NCBI GenBank assembly: GCA_034007745.1
Contig: JAVEQI010000009.1
Coordinates: forward strand, 1 to 64,000
DNA from: Desulforapulum sp034007745
GTDB lineage: Bacteria; Desulfobacterota; Desulfobacteria; Desulfobacterales; Desulfobacteraceae
Direction: 5' to 3'
DNA: 64,000 nt
The notes below the pieces were generated by a model. It worked only from the letters and a program-made list of their open reading frames with translations, did not search any database and had not been told where the DNA came from. The position numbers were made by a program, and so were the translations under genes. This document shows positions 34,927-42,713 of the stretch, one piece after another (within the stretch, counting starts at the first letter, position 1; each line of letters starts with the position of its first letter).

Positions 34927-36087
34927 CTAATCGACAACCATAATAACCATGGCCTCATCATCATCCGCCGGGCAACCTCCTGCAAACTTGGAGATGTCGT
35001 TGATAATTTCTTTAAGAATAAGTTCGGGACCATCGGAGGCGGCGTTTGTAAATTGCCGCAGCAGGCGGTCCGTCCCGTAACGCTCCCGGGATACGTTAAA
35101 TCGGTCGGTGACCCCATCCGTGTAAAACAAAATGCGGTCCCCGGGATGAAGGGAGACTTCGAACACCGGCACATCGGCATAAGGTTCCAATCCCATAATA
35201 AATACGCTGTCACAGGGGACTTCGGCCGCAGTTTTTTCCGAAAACCGATAGAGGATGGGGAGGGGATGGCCTGCACAGGCAATTCTAAGGGCCCTTCGGG
35301 CGGTGTCGTAAACAGCATAGACTGCCGTGACAAAACTTTCCCTGTTCACCTTGCAAAGGTTTTCGTTGATGAAGGAAAGCACTCTGTCCGGTTCGTTAAG
35401 GCCGGTGGAACAGGAACGAAACAGGGCACAGGTCATGGCCATCATGACAGCCGCAGGAGCACTGTGGCCTTCCGCATCGGCGACCAGAACGGCCAGAAGC
35501 CCACCTGGAAGCATCATAAAATCGTAATAGTCGCCACCGGCATAACGACTGGTTTCATAGTGCACTGCAAGTTTCAGCCCGTGGACCTGGGGCAGACGTT
35601 CGGGCAGAAGGTTTCGTTGAAGCTTTGAGACCACCTTAAGCTCGTGCTCCAGCTCATCCCTTTGTTGTTGCACCTCACGATTGAGCCGATGGATCGTAAG
35701 GTGGGTATTCACGCGGGCGATGACCTCTTCGGGCTGGAAGGGTTTGGCTACATAGTCCACCGCCCCCAGCTGAAGCCCCCGCACCTTGTCTCCGGTATCA
35801 CCAAGGGCGGAAAGAAAGATCACCGGGATTTTCTCGGTGTCGGGATTCGCCTTTAACCGTCGGCACACCTCAAATCCGTCGATTCCCGGCATCATTATAT
35901 CCAGCAAAATAAGATCCGGGCGCACTTTTTGGGCAATGGTCAGGGCGGTCTCGCCATTTTTGGCGACCAGCAGTTTGCAGCCGAGCCTTTCCAGAGTGTT
36001 CATCAGAACCTGAAGGTTCGCAGGTTGATCGTCAACCAGGAGAATAGATTCCGTGATCTTGTTTGTTTTTGTCATCACCGCTCCCAT
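34927..36087 (-). CDS. Receiver-PP2C (SpoIIE/RsbU-type) phosphatase
   Basis: A 386-residue response regulator with an output phosphatase. The receiver (about 15-130) has ILLVDDQPANL, the phospho-Asp in LILLDIMMPGIDG and Lys in YVAKPF. A short coiled coil (REVQQQRDELEHELKVVSKL) leads to the PP2C domain with YAGGDYYDF, VADAEGHSAPAAVMM, ILFYTDGVTDRFN and DDEAMVIMVV, which hold the metal-binding Asp residues. It would dephosphorylate the STAS protein at 28141-28485 in answer to the hybrid kinase. First gene of the operon. Confidence 0.92.
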   Translation of the reverse strand: MGAVMTKTNKITESILLVDDQPANLQVLMNTLERLGCKLLVAKNGETALTIAQKVRPDLILLDIMMPGIDGFEVCRRLKANPDTEKIPVIFLSALGDTGDKVRGLQLGAVDYVAKPFQPEEVIARVNTHLTIHRLNREVQQQRDELEHELKVVSKLQRNLLPERLPQVHGLKLAVHYETSRYAGGDYYDFMMLPGGLLAVLVADAEGHSAPAAVMMAMTCALFRSCSTGLNEPDRVLSFINENLCKVNRESFVTAVYAVYDTARRALRIACAGHPLPILYRFSEKTAAEVPCDSVFIMGLEPYADVPVFEVSLHPGDRILFYTDGVTDRFNVSRERYGTDRLLRQFTNAASDGPELILKEIINDISKFAGGCPADDDEAMVIMVVD

Positions 36088-36418
36088 ATTAATTTCCAGA
36101 TTCCTTATCCCAGGGTCAGTTGACGATCCATACGGTTGAGCTTATTGCAAGACCCAGAATTTTCTACTCACACTGCCCATGAAAATCTCCTCCCCACGCT
36201 CAATCCCCAGCATACTTTACAGCTTACTGAAAATGAAGCAAAGCATCCATGGCAATAAGAATTTTTTTATTTTTTTCCACTACCGTCCTTAGCTTAATAA
36301 TTACCAAATTCATAAAAATTATTTTTGGCAAATATTACCAGGGAAAAAATGAGTTGTCAAAATGAATGCCTGAATTTTTCCCTTATCTTTCCTTTTTGCC
36401 TTTTCCCCTTTTTGAATT
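36088..36418. other. AT-rich intergenic region upstream of the signalling operon
   Basis: About 330 bp between the divergent starts and ends of the PP2C gene and the PflX-like pseudogene. It contains A/T runs around 36268-36340 but no open frame, repeat or convincing consensus promoter. The promoter of the five-gene signalling operon should lie here on the minus strand. Confidence 0.45.
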
Positions 36419-37395
36419 TCAGGTATCTAACAATCGTTTAAAAAGACGGGCAAAATTACGCCGGTCAAGACGAGTCAATCCATAGGCCTCTGCCCTTTCC
36501 ATGGCCTGGCTATACTCCCTATCAGAGATTACGCCATCAAGCTCGGGAAACCAACGAGCTTTGCCCGAAACTCTATATTGATCCATAATATTAACATAAC
36601 AGTTAACCGATATATCTTCGGCCAGAAACTTTAGAATAGCGTTGGTCTCTGCAGCACCGCCGGGCATAAGGAGGTGTCGGACCATTAGTCCCTGTACCGC
36701 CTTCCCTTTTTCATCTATCCTGAGATCTCCCACCTGCCGCTGCATCTCTTTCAAGACCAGGCGGGCCATTTTCGGATAATCCCCAGCCCGGCATATCTCC
36801 TGGCTGAATCAACAGACTAGAACTTAAAATCCGGCATATAGATATCTACTATACCGTCCAGCAATTGCAGAGACGCAACACTGTCATATCCACTGCTGTT
36901 ATAAACAAGAGGCCCGGGAAGACCGTTTTTGACTGCATGGGGAAGTGCCGCAAGAATTTGAGGCACAACATGGGTTGGGGTGACCAGATTGATATTACCG
37001 CAACCCTGTTCCTGCAAATCCACCATCACCTTGGCAAGATCCAGTTCGTCAACCGGGAAACAGCCAGACCTTTCAGAATGGCTGATATCGTAATTCTGGC
37101 AAAAGATGCAGAGCAGACTGCAACCGCAGAAAAAGATGGTTCCAGAACCGTGCTTACCCACCAGTACAGCCTTCTCCCCAAAATGGGGCCCATAGCTGAT
37201 AATCTCTGAGCCCTTTCCGGTACGACACAGGCCAAGCTCGCCAGCCAGGCGGTCCACATTACATTGACGTGGGCACAGCGTACATTTTTGCAACAGCCTT
37301 TGACTCTCAACAATTCTTTGAGCCAGAAGACCTGAATTTGCAGCTGCCAGATAGGAACTAACCATTATACCACCATGAATATTTCTCGACCACAA
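36419..37395 (-). pseudogene. Second PflX-like radical SAM gene, broken copy
   Basis: Close paralogue of 26192-27151. The N-terminal part keeps the cluster motif CSLLCIFCQNYDISHSE, but the codon for the Trp in PDFKFW (TGG in the intact copy) is TAG. A base is also missing in the following CAGCCCGG stretch, so the downstream half (EMQRQVGDLRIDEKGKAVQG and on) is in another frame. The natural start is probably the ATG at 37365, matching the other copy. Two separate lesions make a functional product unlikely. Confidence 0.85.
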
Positions 37396-37405
37396 TCATT
37401 TGTCT

Positions 37406-37538
37406 GGGCTTGCTTCTAACTTGGTCCAGAAGGTCAACAAATTTTGATGATGCAATTTCAAAGGTCTGATATTTCATCAAATTTTGAATAACCACGCTAA
37501 CCGGTCTATATCAGCGGGCGAAGATAGGACCAAGCCCC
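37406..37538 (+). mobile_element. MITE-like element, copy 1
   Basis: A 133-bp element with imperfect terminal inverted repeats: GGGCTTGCTTCTAACTTGG at the left and GATAGGACCAAGCCCC at the right. The interior (TCAAATTTTGAATAACCACG, then CTAACCGGTCTATATCAG) is nearly identical to 42172-42301. It begins exactly where similarity to the upstream flank of the other PflX-like gene ends. Confidence 0.7.
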
Positions 37539-37583
37539 AACCATCAATTATGACAAATGACCGACATCATGATCAAGGCAATC

Positions 37584-38522
37584 TTATTTTAAATAATTCT
37601 CAAAAGCTTTGAGTCCATTTTTGCCGTCAATGGTTTCAATTCCGTTGAACCATGGCGTATAGACTTCAGGATGGTCTTTTATCCACCTGAGACCGGCTTC
37701 ACGGGGGGTGAGATTATTATCTTCATCAAGCATGGTCATTATCTGATTCATCATTGGGATGGGAAACTTAAAATTTTTAAGAAATGCTGCGACATTAGGT
37801 TGTTCTTTGTCAAACCCCGTTCTTATATTTGTGTAAACAGTTGCTGTACCGTTGTTCTCTCCAAATGTCTCTGGAGTTGAACCTGTAAGATAAGTCATAT
37901 CAATAAATTCATTCATAGAATGTGGAGCCCAGCCAAGAAAAACAATCCATTTTTTTTCTCGTGTGTAGGATTTCACCTGGGAAAGCATTCCTGCCTCACT
38001 TGAGGGGATAAGCTCAAAATCTTTAAGATCGAACATGTTTTTATCAATCATGCTCTGAATAATAAGGTTTCCGTCATTTCCTTCTTCAATACCATAGATT
38101 CTCCCTTCAAGTTTGTCTTTAAATTTTGCAATGTCTGAAAGATCCTTGAGCCCTTCCTGAGCAACATAGGTTGGAACTGCAAGAGTATATTTTGCCCCGG
38201 GCATATTTACTACAAAGTTTACAACAGATCCTTTTTCAAAATATTTTTGTGCAATGTTTCTCATTGACGGATACCAATATCCAAGAAAAACATCACCGTC
38301 TCCTGTTTCAAGGGCCTTGTATGCTATTGGAACAGAAACCATAGTATTTGAGGCTTCATATCCAAGACTTTTAAGAGCATCTACACCAAGCTCTGTTTTG
38401 ACTGTCACTCCTGTCCAGCTTACGCTTACAAATTTAACTTCATCCTTTGCACTGGCAATGCCTGTGAAAACAAGGGATAAAACCATAATAAATATAAAAA
38501 TTGTCTGTTTGAACCTCAGCAT
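37584..38522 (-). CDS. Glycine betaine/choline-type ABC substrate-binding protein
   Basis: A secreted or lipid-free periplasmic binding protein of about 312 residues, of the OpuAC/ProX type. The signal peptide is MLRFKQTIFIFIMVLSLVFT, cleaved after GIASA. Family features include FVSVSWTGVTVKTEL, GDVFLGYWYPSM, KWIVFLGWAPHSMN and NGTATVYTNIRTGF, with several Trp/Tyr suited to a cation-pi cage. The start at 38522 is set by AAAGGAGTACAA; an upstream ATG at 38552 lacks such a site. No ATPase or permease gene adjoins it, so it depends on a transporter encoded elsewhere. It neighbours betB, which fits uptake of choline or betaine. Confidence 0.85.
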   Translation of the reverse strand: MLRFKQTIFIFIMVLSLVFTGIASAKDEVKFVSVSWTGVTVKTELGVDALKSLGYEASNTMVSVPIAYKALETGDGDVFLGYWYPSMRNIAQKYFEKGSVVNFVVNMPGAKYTLAVPTYVAQEGLKDLSDIAKFKDKLEGRIYGIEEGNDGNLIIQSMIDKNMFDLKDFELIPSSEAGMLSQVKSYTREKKWIVFLGWAPHSMNEFIDMTYLTGSTPETFGENNGTATVYTNIRTGFDKEQPNVAAFLKNFKFPIPMMNQIMTMLDEDNNLTPREAGLRWIKDHPEVYTPWFNGIETIDGKNGLKAFENYLK

Positions 38523-38688
38523 TTGTACTCCTTTGATTTTTGTGACTGACACACCTGATGCCGCCCACTTATTATAATCGTTGGGTTTTACACCCCAACC
38601 GCCAAGGCCAGCAGTTCAAGTTTTTGATGTCAGCCTGGCGATACCTACTATAGCTTATAAATTTTGAACCGACATGACAATTGCAGGC

Positions 38689-40164
38689 TCAAGACTTGCC
38701 AAACCAATTGATCGGCTTATTTGAAAAATTCTCGAAAACATGTTTGATTTCGCAATATTCATGAAAACCTTCCCGTCCAAGTTCTCTTCCAGTTCCGGAC
38801 TGTTTGTAACCTCCCCAGGGAGCTTTGGCAAAATAAACGTTGAAATCATTTACCCAGATTGTTCCGAATCTCAATGCCTTTGAGAATCTTTCGATACGCG
38901 GGGGAGAACTTGTCCAGAACCCTGCAGAGAGACCATACTTTGTGTCGTTTGCAAGCTTTAAAGCCTCGTCATCGGAATAAAATTTCTCAACGGTAATTAC
39001 CGGGCCAAAGCTTTCTTCCTTAACAATTTCCATATCGGCAGTACAGCCTGTAAAAAGTGTTGGAAGATAAAAAAACCCGTTGTTCAGCCGTTCGTCATCC
39101 GGCCGCTTTCCACCTGTTTCTAAAATAGCTCCTTCGTTAAGGGCAAGGGTTACATAGCTTTCGATTTTTTCTCTATGCTCCTTTGAAATGAGAGGACCCA
39201 TTTCCGTTGACTCATCAAACCCGCTGCCAAGTTTTATTTTTTCCATTCTTTTTTTAAGCTCTGCAACAAATTTATCGTGGATTTTATCCTCAAGCATAAG
39301 CCTTGTACCTGCGGAACATATCTGACCCGCATGGAAAAAAACAGCATTGAGAGCGAAATCAAGGGCAGTTTCAATATCGCAGTCAGAAAAAATTATATTG
39401 GGATTTTTTCCACCAAGCTCCAGTGCAAGTTTTTTTACATTTGAAGTTGCCGATTTCATTATAAGTTTTCCGGTTTCAATACCGCCTGTAAAAGAGATGA
39501 GATCAACTTCACAAGACTGCGCAAGTTCTGAACCAACTCCGTCGCCAGGGCCTAAAACAAGATTTACAACCCCCTGGGGAAATTCTGCCTCTTCGGCAAG
39601 TTCAGTTATTTTTATTGCAGTAAGAGGAGTGATTTCACTTGGCTTCATTACAATAGTGCATCCTGCTGCAAGTGCAGGAGCCATTTTCCATGAAGCCTGC
39701 AAAAGAGGATAATTCCAAGGAGAAATCTGTCCGCAAACCCCCACGGGCTCAAGTACAGCCTTGCTTGATGTGTCTGGGAAAGGAGAATCAATGATATACC
39801 CTCGGTCATCCTCGGCGAGCGATGCATAGTATTTAAAAATATCTGCAATCCCGTCCATATCCCAACGGCTTTCTTCAATTGTTTTTCCTGTATCCAGACT
39901 TTCAAGACGTGCGAGTTCCGCATGATCCCTTAAAATAAGGTCATGGATTTTATAAAGGTAATTAGCCCTTTCAGACCCTGAAAGATTTGGCCATACACCC
40001 ACATCAAATGCAGCCCTTGCCGCCTTTATTGCTTTGGCACTATCCCTTTGATCTCCTTCGGCAACCTCGGCTATTACACTTTGATCAAAGGGATTTATTA
40101 TCTTCCTGGTCCGTTTAGATTCGGATTCAACCCATTTCCCATTTATAAACATTTTTTTTAACAT
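38689..40164 (-). CDS. betB: Betaine aldehyde dehydrogenase
   Basis: NAD(P)-dependent aldehyde dehydrogenase of 491 residues that would oxidise betaine aldehyde to glycine betaine. It has GQISPWNYPLLQASWKMAPA, SFTGGIETGK, the general base Glu in LELGGKNPNIIF, catalytic Cys283 in HAGQICSAGTRLML, and EESFGPVITV. The start at 40164 is chosen over ATGs at 40203 and 40191 because the ribosome-site region (AAAAGG) aligns with that of betA and the family begins at MLKKMFINGKW. The assignment rests on neighbours (betA, betaine-type binding protein); related aldehyde dehydrogenases cannot be excluded by sequence alone. Confidence 0.82.
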   Translation of the reverse strand: MLKKMFINGKWVESESKRTRKIINPFDQSVIAEVAEGDQRDSAKAIKAARAAFDVGVWPNLSGSERANYLYKIHDLILRDHAELARLESLDTGKTIEESRWDMDGIADIFKYYASLAEDDRGYIIDSPFPDTSSKAVLEPVGVCGQISPWNYPLLQASWKMAPALAAGCTIVMKPSEITPLTAIKITELAEEAEFPQGVVNLVLGPGDGVGSELAQSCEVDLISFTGGIETGKLIMKSATSNVKKLALELGGKNPNIIFSDCDIETALDFALNAVFFHAGQICSAGTRLMLEDKIHDKFVAELKKRMEKIKLGSGFDESTEMGPLISKEHREKIESYVTLALNEGAILETGGKRPDDERLNNGFFYLPTLFTGCTADMEIVKEESFGPVITVEKFYSDDEALKLANDTKYGLSAGFWTSSPPRIERFSKALRFGTIWVNDFNVYFAKAPWGGYKQSGTGRELGREGFHEYCEIKHVFENFSNKPINWFGKS

Positions 40165-40260
40165 ATCAAAACCTTTTATGGCCTTAATCATAAGTGCGGC
40201 CATTTGTAATAATTACTGATTTGGCATTGCAGCTTGAGTTTAACACAGCAAAACCTAACA
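40165..40260 (-). promoter_or_regulatory. Leader conserved between betB and betA
   Basis: On the plus strand GGCATTGCAGCTTGAGTTTA and ACACAGCAAAACCTAACATT (about 40222-40262) match GGCGTTACAGATTGGATTAA and ACAGAGCGAAACCTAACATT upstream of betA (about 44417-44457) at roughly 34 of 40 positions. The match continues towards the start as GGCCTTAATC versus GGCCTTGATC. It probably holds a common promoter and operator. Confidence 0.65.
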
Positions 40261-40283
40261 TTAATTAAAAAAAATTGCAATTA

Positions 40284-40711
40284 TTGGGCTTTCCCCCAAA
40301 TCCACCGCCTGTTTTTGAGGCACCTCCAAAGGCTTTTTTTGAAGTTTTTTTCAAATTGATGCCTGTCTGAGCAGGAAACTTAAACTGTTTATTATCACCC
40401 GTATCAGACAAAGATTATTGTTTTTTATTCATCAGCATGAAATTTGGGACTGACACTTCAAAACGGGTGATTTTGACGGATCTGGACAATCCAATTACAT
40501 TGGCTATATTCATTATGGAGACTGACAAACCTGCCAGCGAGTCATACCTGTTTGGTTTTTTTTAATCATACTTGAATGGAAGCATGCCTTGTGTCATAAT
40601 TTGTTTCACCTCGTTGATGGTAGATTTTTGATTCCACAAATATTCCATCTGCTTGAACCATCAAGCGTAACGGGGTTTTTCTTTTTTTAGGCGGTGAATT
40701 GGGGGAAAAAC
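40284..40711. repeat. Element bounded by inverted repeats; relic of an insertion sequence
   Basis: GGGCTTTCCCCCAAATCCAC, running on into CGCCTG (40286-40311), and TAGGCGGTGAATTGGGGGAA (40690-40709) are inverted copies with few mismatches and enclose about 420 bp without an open frame. The left end continues as CACCTCCAAAGGCTTTTTTT, shared with 1772-1852. ATCACCCGT (40397) and ACGGGTGAT (40467) form another inverted pair inside. Likely a dead or non-autonomous element between betB and the sirtuin gene. Confidence 0.5.
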
Positions 40712-40767
40712 ATTTTAACTTGATCGTCGAGCTACCTTAATTGTCGAGTTAGACAAAGGAGAAAAGA

Positions 40768-41481
40768 ATGGACGAATCAATCAAAAAATCATCACAATTG
40801 TTAAGGGATGCAAAATATGCGGTTGTATTAACCGGGGCTGGAATGTCAACGGAAAGCGGGATTCCGGACTTTAGGTCTAAGGATGGATGGTGGAATAAAA
40901 TAGACCCGGCTACTGTGGCAACCATGGATGCCTTTGAAAACAATTATGAACTCTTCAGGGAATTTTACCAACATAGAATTGCCGCATTAGAACCCTGCAA
41001 ACCTAACCCTGGACACAAAATCTTAGCTGATTGGGAAACAAAAGGTATAATAAAATGCATTGTCACACAGAACATAGACGGATTCCATGGTGAAGCTGGT
41101 AACAAGAGAGTCTACGAACTGCATGGATCGATTGGTGATATTAAATGTTATACCTGTGGTGAAAAGAACCAAAAAGAAAATTTCATGAACAATAATTCCT
41201 GTCCTACATGCGGAAGGAAATTAAGGCCGGGGGTTGTTCTTTTTGGGGAAAGCCTTCCAGCAACGATCTGGGAGAATGCCTATGAAGAGATAAGCAAATC
41301 GGATCTGATCGTTGTGATGGGTACAAGCTTAAATGTAAGCCCTGTCAACAGCCTGCCCTTTGTTACAAAAGGAAAAAAGATTTTAATCAATATGGAAGAG
41401 ACAGAACTAGACACAAGATTTGATCTGGTTATAAATGACAAGGTGGGATGGGTCCTGAGCATGGTAACGGATGCCTTATAA
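40768..41481 (+). CDS. Sirtuin-type NAD-dependent protein deacylase
   Basis: A 237-residue Sir2-family enzyme that removes acyl groups from lysines using NAD. Visible are the NAD-binding GAGMSTESGIPDFRSKDGWW, TQNIDGFH, catalytic His119 in YELHGSIGD, four zinc cysteines (CYTCGEK and CPTCGRK), GVVLFGESLP and VVMGTSLNVSPV. The start has CAAAGGAGAAAAG upstream. It is divergent from betB across a relic element and precedes an unknown secreted protein by 54 bp. Substrates are not predictable; acyl-CoA-rich metabolism would make protein acylation frequent in this organism. Confidence 0.92.
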   Translation: MDESIKKSSQLLRDAKYAVVLTGAGMSTESGIPDFRSKDGWWNKIDPATVATMDAFENNYELFREFYQHRIAALEPCKPNPGHKILADWETKGIIKCIVTQNIDGFHGEAGNKRVYELHGSIGDIKCYTCGEKNQKENFMNNNSCPTCGRKLRPGVVLFGESLPATIWENAYEEISKSDLIVVMGTSLNVSPVNSLPFVTKGKKILINMEETELDTRFDLVINDKVGWVLSMVTDAL

Positions 41482-41535
41482 AAAACCTTGGGTAGCAATA
41501 CTTACCTACAACAAAAAAGGACGGAAATCGCTTTT

Positions 41536-42165
41536 ATGAAAAGAAACAAGTATCTGGACATGATTCTTATTTGCTTATTGATACTGGTTTGTTTTTCCAA
41601 CAGTTATGCACAAACAGGTTCTCCTGATGAAATCAGCATCACCATTCCTCATAATGTGATTAACAACTTTATCAGGGCTGCGTTGCCTCTAAAACTTGAG
41701 AATGGGCCTTATTTAAAAGGAAATGTATGGATTCAAACAATTGATCAGGTCAAAATCACCTCCAATAAAATTGAGCTTGAGATGATTATTCAAGGCAAAG
41801 ACCTAAAAGTTGAAACCCATCTGGGCAAAAAAGTGATGTTCTTTGATATTGGCAATCTCAATGCAGCATTCAGCTGTGATGCTTCTATTCGTTATGATGC
41901 ATCCAAACGGTTGCTTTATATTACGCCGAACATTCTGAAAAAACCCAATGAAAACGATGCGAATCAATTTTCGGATAGCCTGCTCCAGGTGCTGTCGTTG
42001 GCCAATGGTACGGAATACCCAGTTGAAATTAAAAAAGTTCAGCCATTTGTCACAAAAATCGGTGAGGACTATTTTAATATCGATATAGACATTACCCATA
42101 TCTCCACTGAAAGGGGTGCAGTTTTAATCCGTGGCCTGCCAAAATTTAAAAGAACAACCAATTGA
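41536..42165 (+). CDS. Secreted protein of unknown function
   Basis: A 209-residue protein with a clear signal peptide (MKRNKYLDMILICLLILVCF, cleavage likely after SNSYA). The mature part is rich in beta-strand-like alternation (EISITIPHNVINNFIRAALP, QVKITSNKIELEMIIQGKDL). This pattern resembles periplasmic lipid-binding or LEA/SMP-like sheets, but no family is recognised. The start at 41536 is preferred over 41488 because the signal peptide begins there. It follows the sirtuin gene and could be co-transcribed. A MITE copy begins 7 bp after its stop. Confidence 0.55.
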   Translation: MKRNKYLDMILICLLILVCFSNSYAQTGSPDEISITIPHNVINNFIRAALPLKLENGPYLKGNVWIQTIDQVKITSNKIELEMIIQGKDLKVETHLGKKVMFFDIGNLNAAFSCDASIRYDASKRLLYITPNILKKPNENDANQFSDSLLQVLSLANGTEYPVEIKKVQPFVTKIGEDYFNIDIDITHISTERGAVLIRGLPKFKRTTN

Positions 42166-42171
42166 ACTTTA

Positions 42172-42301
42172 GGACTTGGTTCTATCTTGGTCCAAAAGGC
42201 CAATAAGTTTTGATGATTCCACTTCAAAACCTGATATCTCATCAAATTTTGAATAACCACGCTAACCGGTCTATATCAGTGGACGAATATAGGACCAAGC
42301 C
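42172..42301 (+). mobile_element. MITE-like element, copy 2
   Basis: A 130-bp element in the same orientation as 37406-37538. The left end GGACTTGGTTCTATCTTGG and right end ATAGGACCAAGCC form terminal inverted repeats, and the interior ATCAAATTTTGAATAACCAC followed by GCTAACCGGTCTATATCAG is conserved. It abuts the end of the unknown secreted-protein gene. Confidence 0.7.
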
Positions 42302-42713
42302 TGAACTTTAAAAACTAACAATCGTTTAAAATAGCATAGCCATGAACCGATGATTATAGTGGCCGGTGGATGTCAAGCAAGTTGTCACCTCTATTAAAAA
42401 AATACTTCCTTCAGTTGATCCTAAAAACATCGTTTCTGTCCGCAAAAGCTTTCCATGACCTCCGACGTGGCTGTTTTGAGGCCCATTCTCGGAGCTGACT
42501 TCTACCTCCGCTAGCGTGAGTGGCAAATCAAAAATTGTTGTAAGTTCCAAATTGTCTTTTCCGAAAAATTCAACCGGGTTTGAAGCTTAAATTGAGGAAA
42601 AAACTGTCTTGACATTAGGGTCCACTATAATGTATGGAAAATAACAATTTGCAATTGAGTTAAGCATGGGGACGGGCAACCACAGAGGGTTGCCCCTACA
42701 TCACCGGCGATAA
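42302..42713. other. Intergenic region between MITE copy 2 and betA
   Basis: Non-coding, about 410 bp. CTAACAATCGTTTAAAA (42313-42329) repeats the 3' end of the PflX-like gene copies (36427-36443), hinting at a tiny remnant. Near the betA end, GGGCAACC-ACAGA-GGGTTGCCC (42674-42694, followed by CCTAC) forms a hairpin of a common dispersed type and may terminate betA transcription. Nothing else is recognised. Confidence 0.45.

Noticed and set aside
34495..35628. Long plus-strand open frame over the kinase/PP2C genes
   Set aside because: It is antisense to two well-supported genes, has no family features and reflects codon bias on the opposite strand.
36817..36830. In-frame TAG in the second PflX-like gene as a possible pyrrolysine codon
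   Set aside because: The intact paralogue has TGG (Trp) at the same place, and a one-base deletion follows closely, so decay explains it better than recoding.
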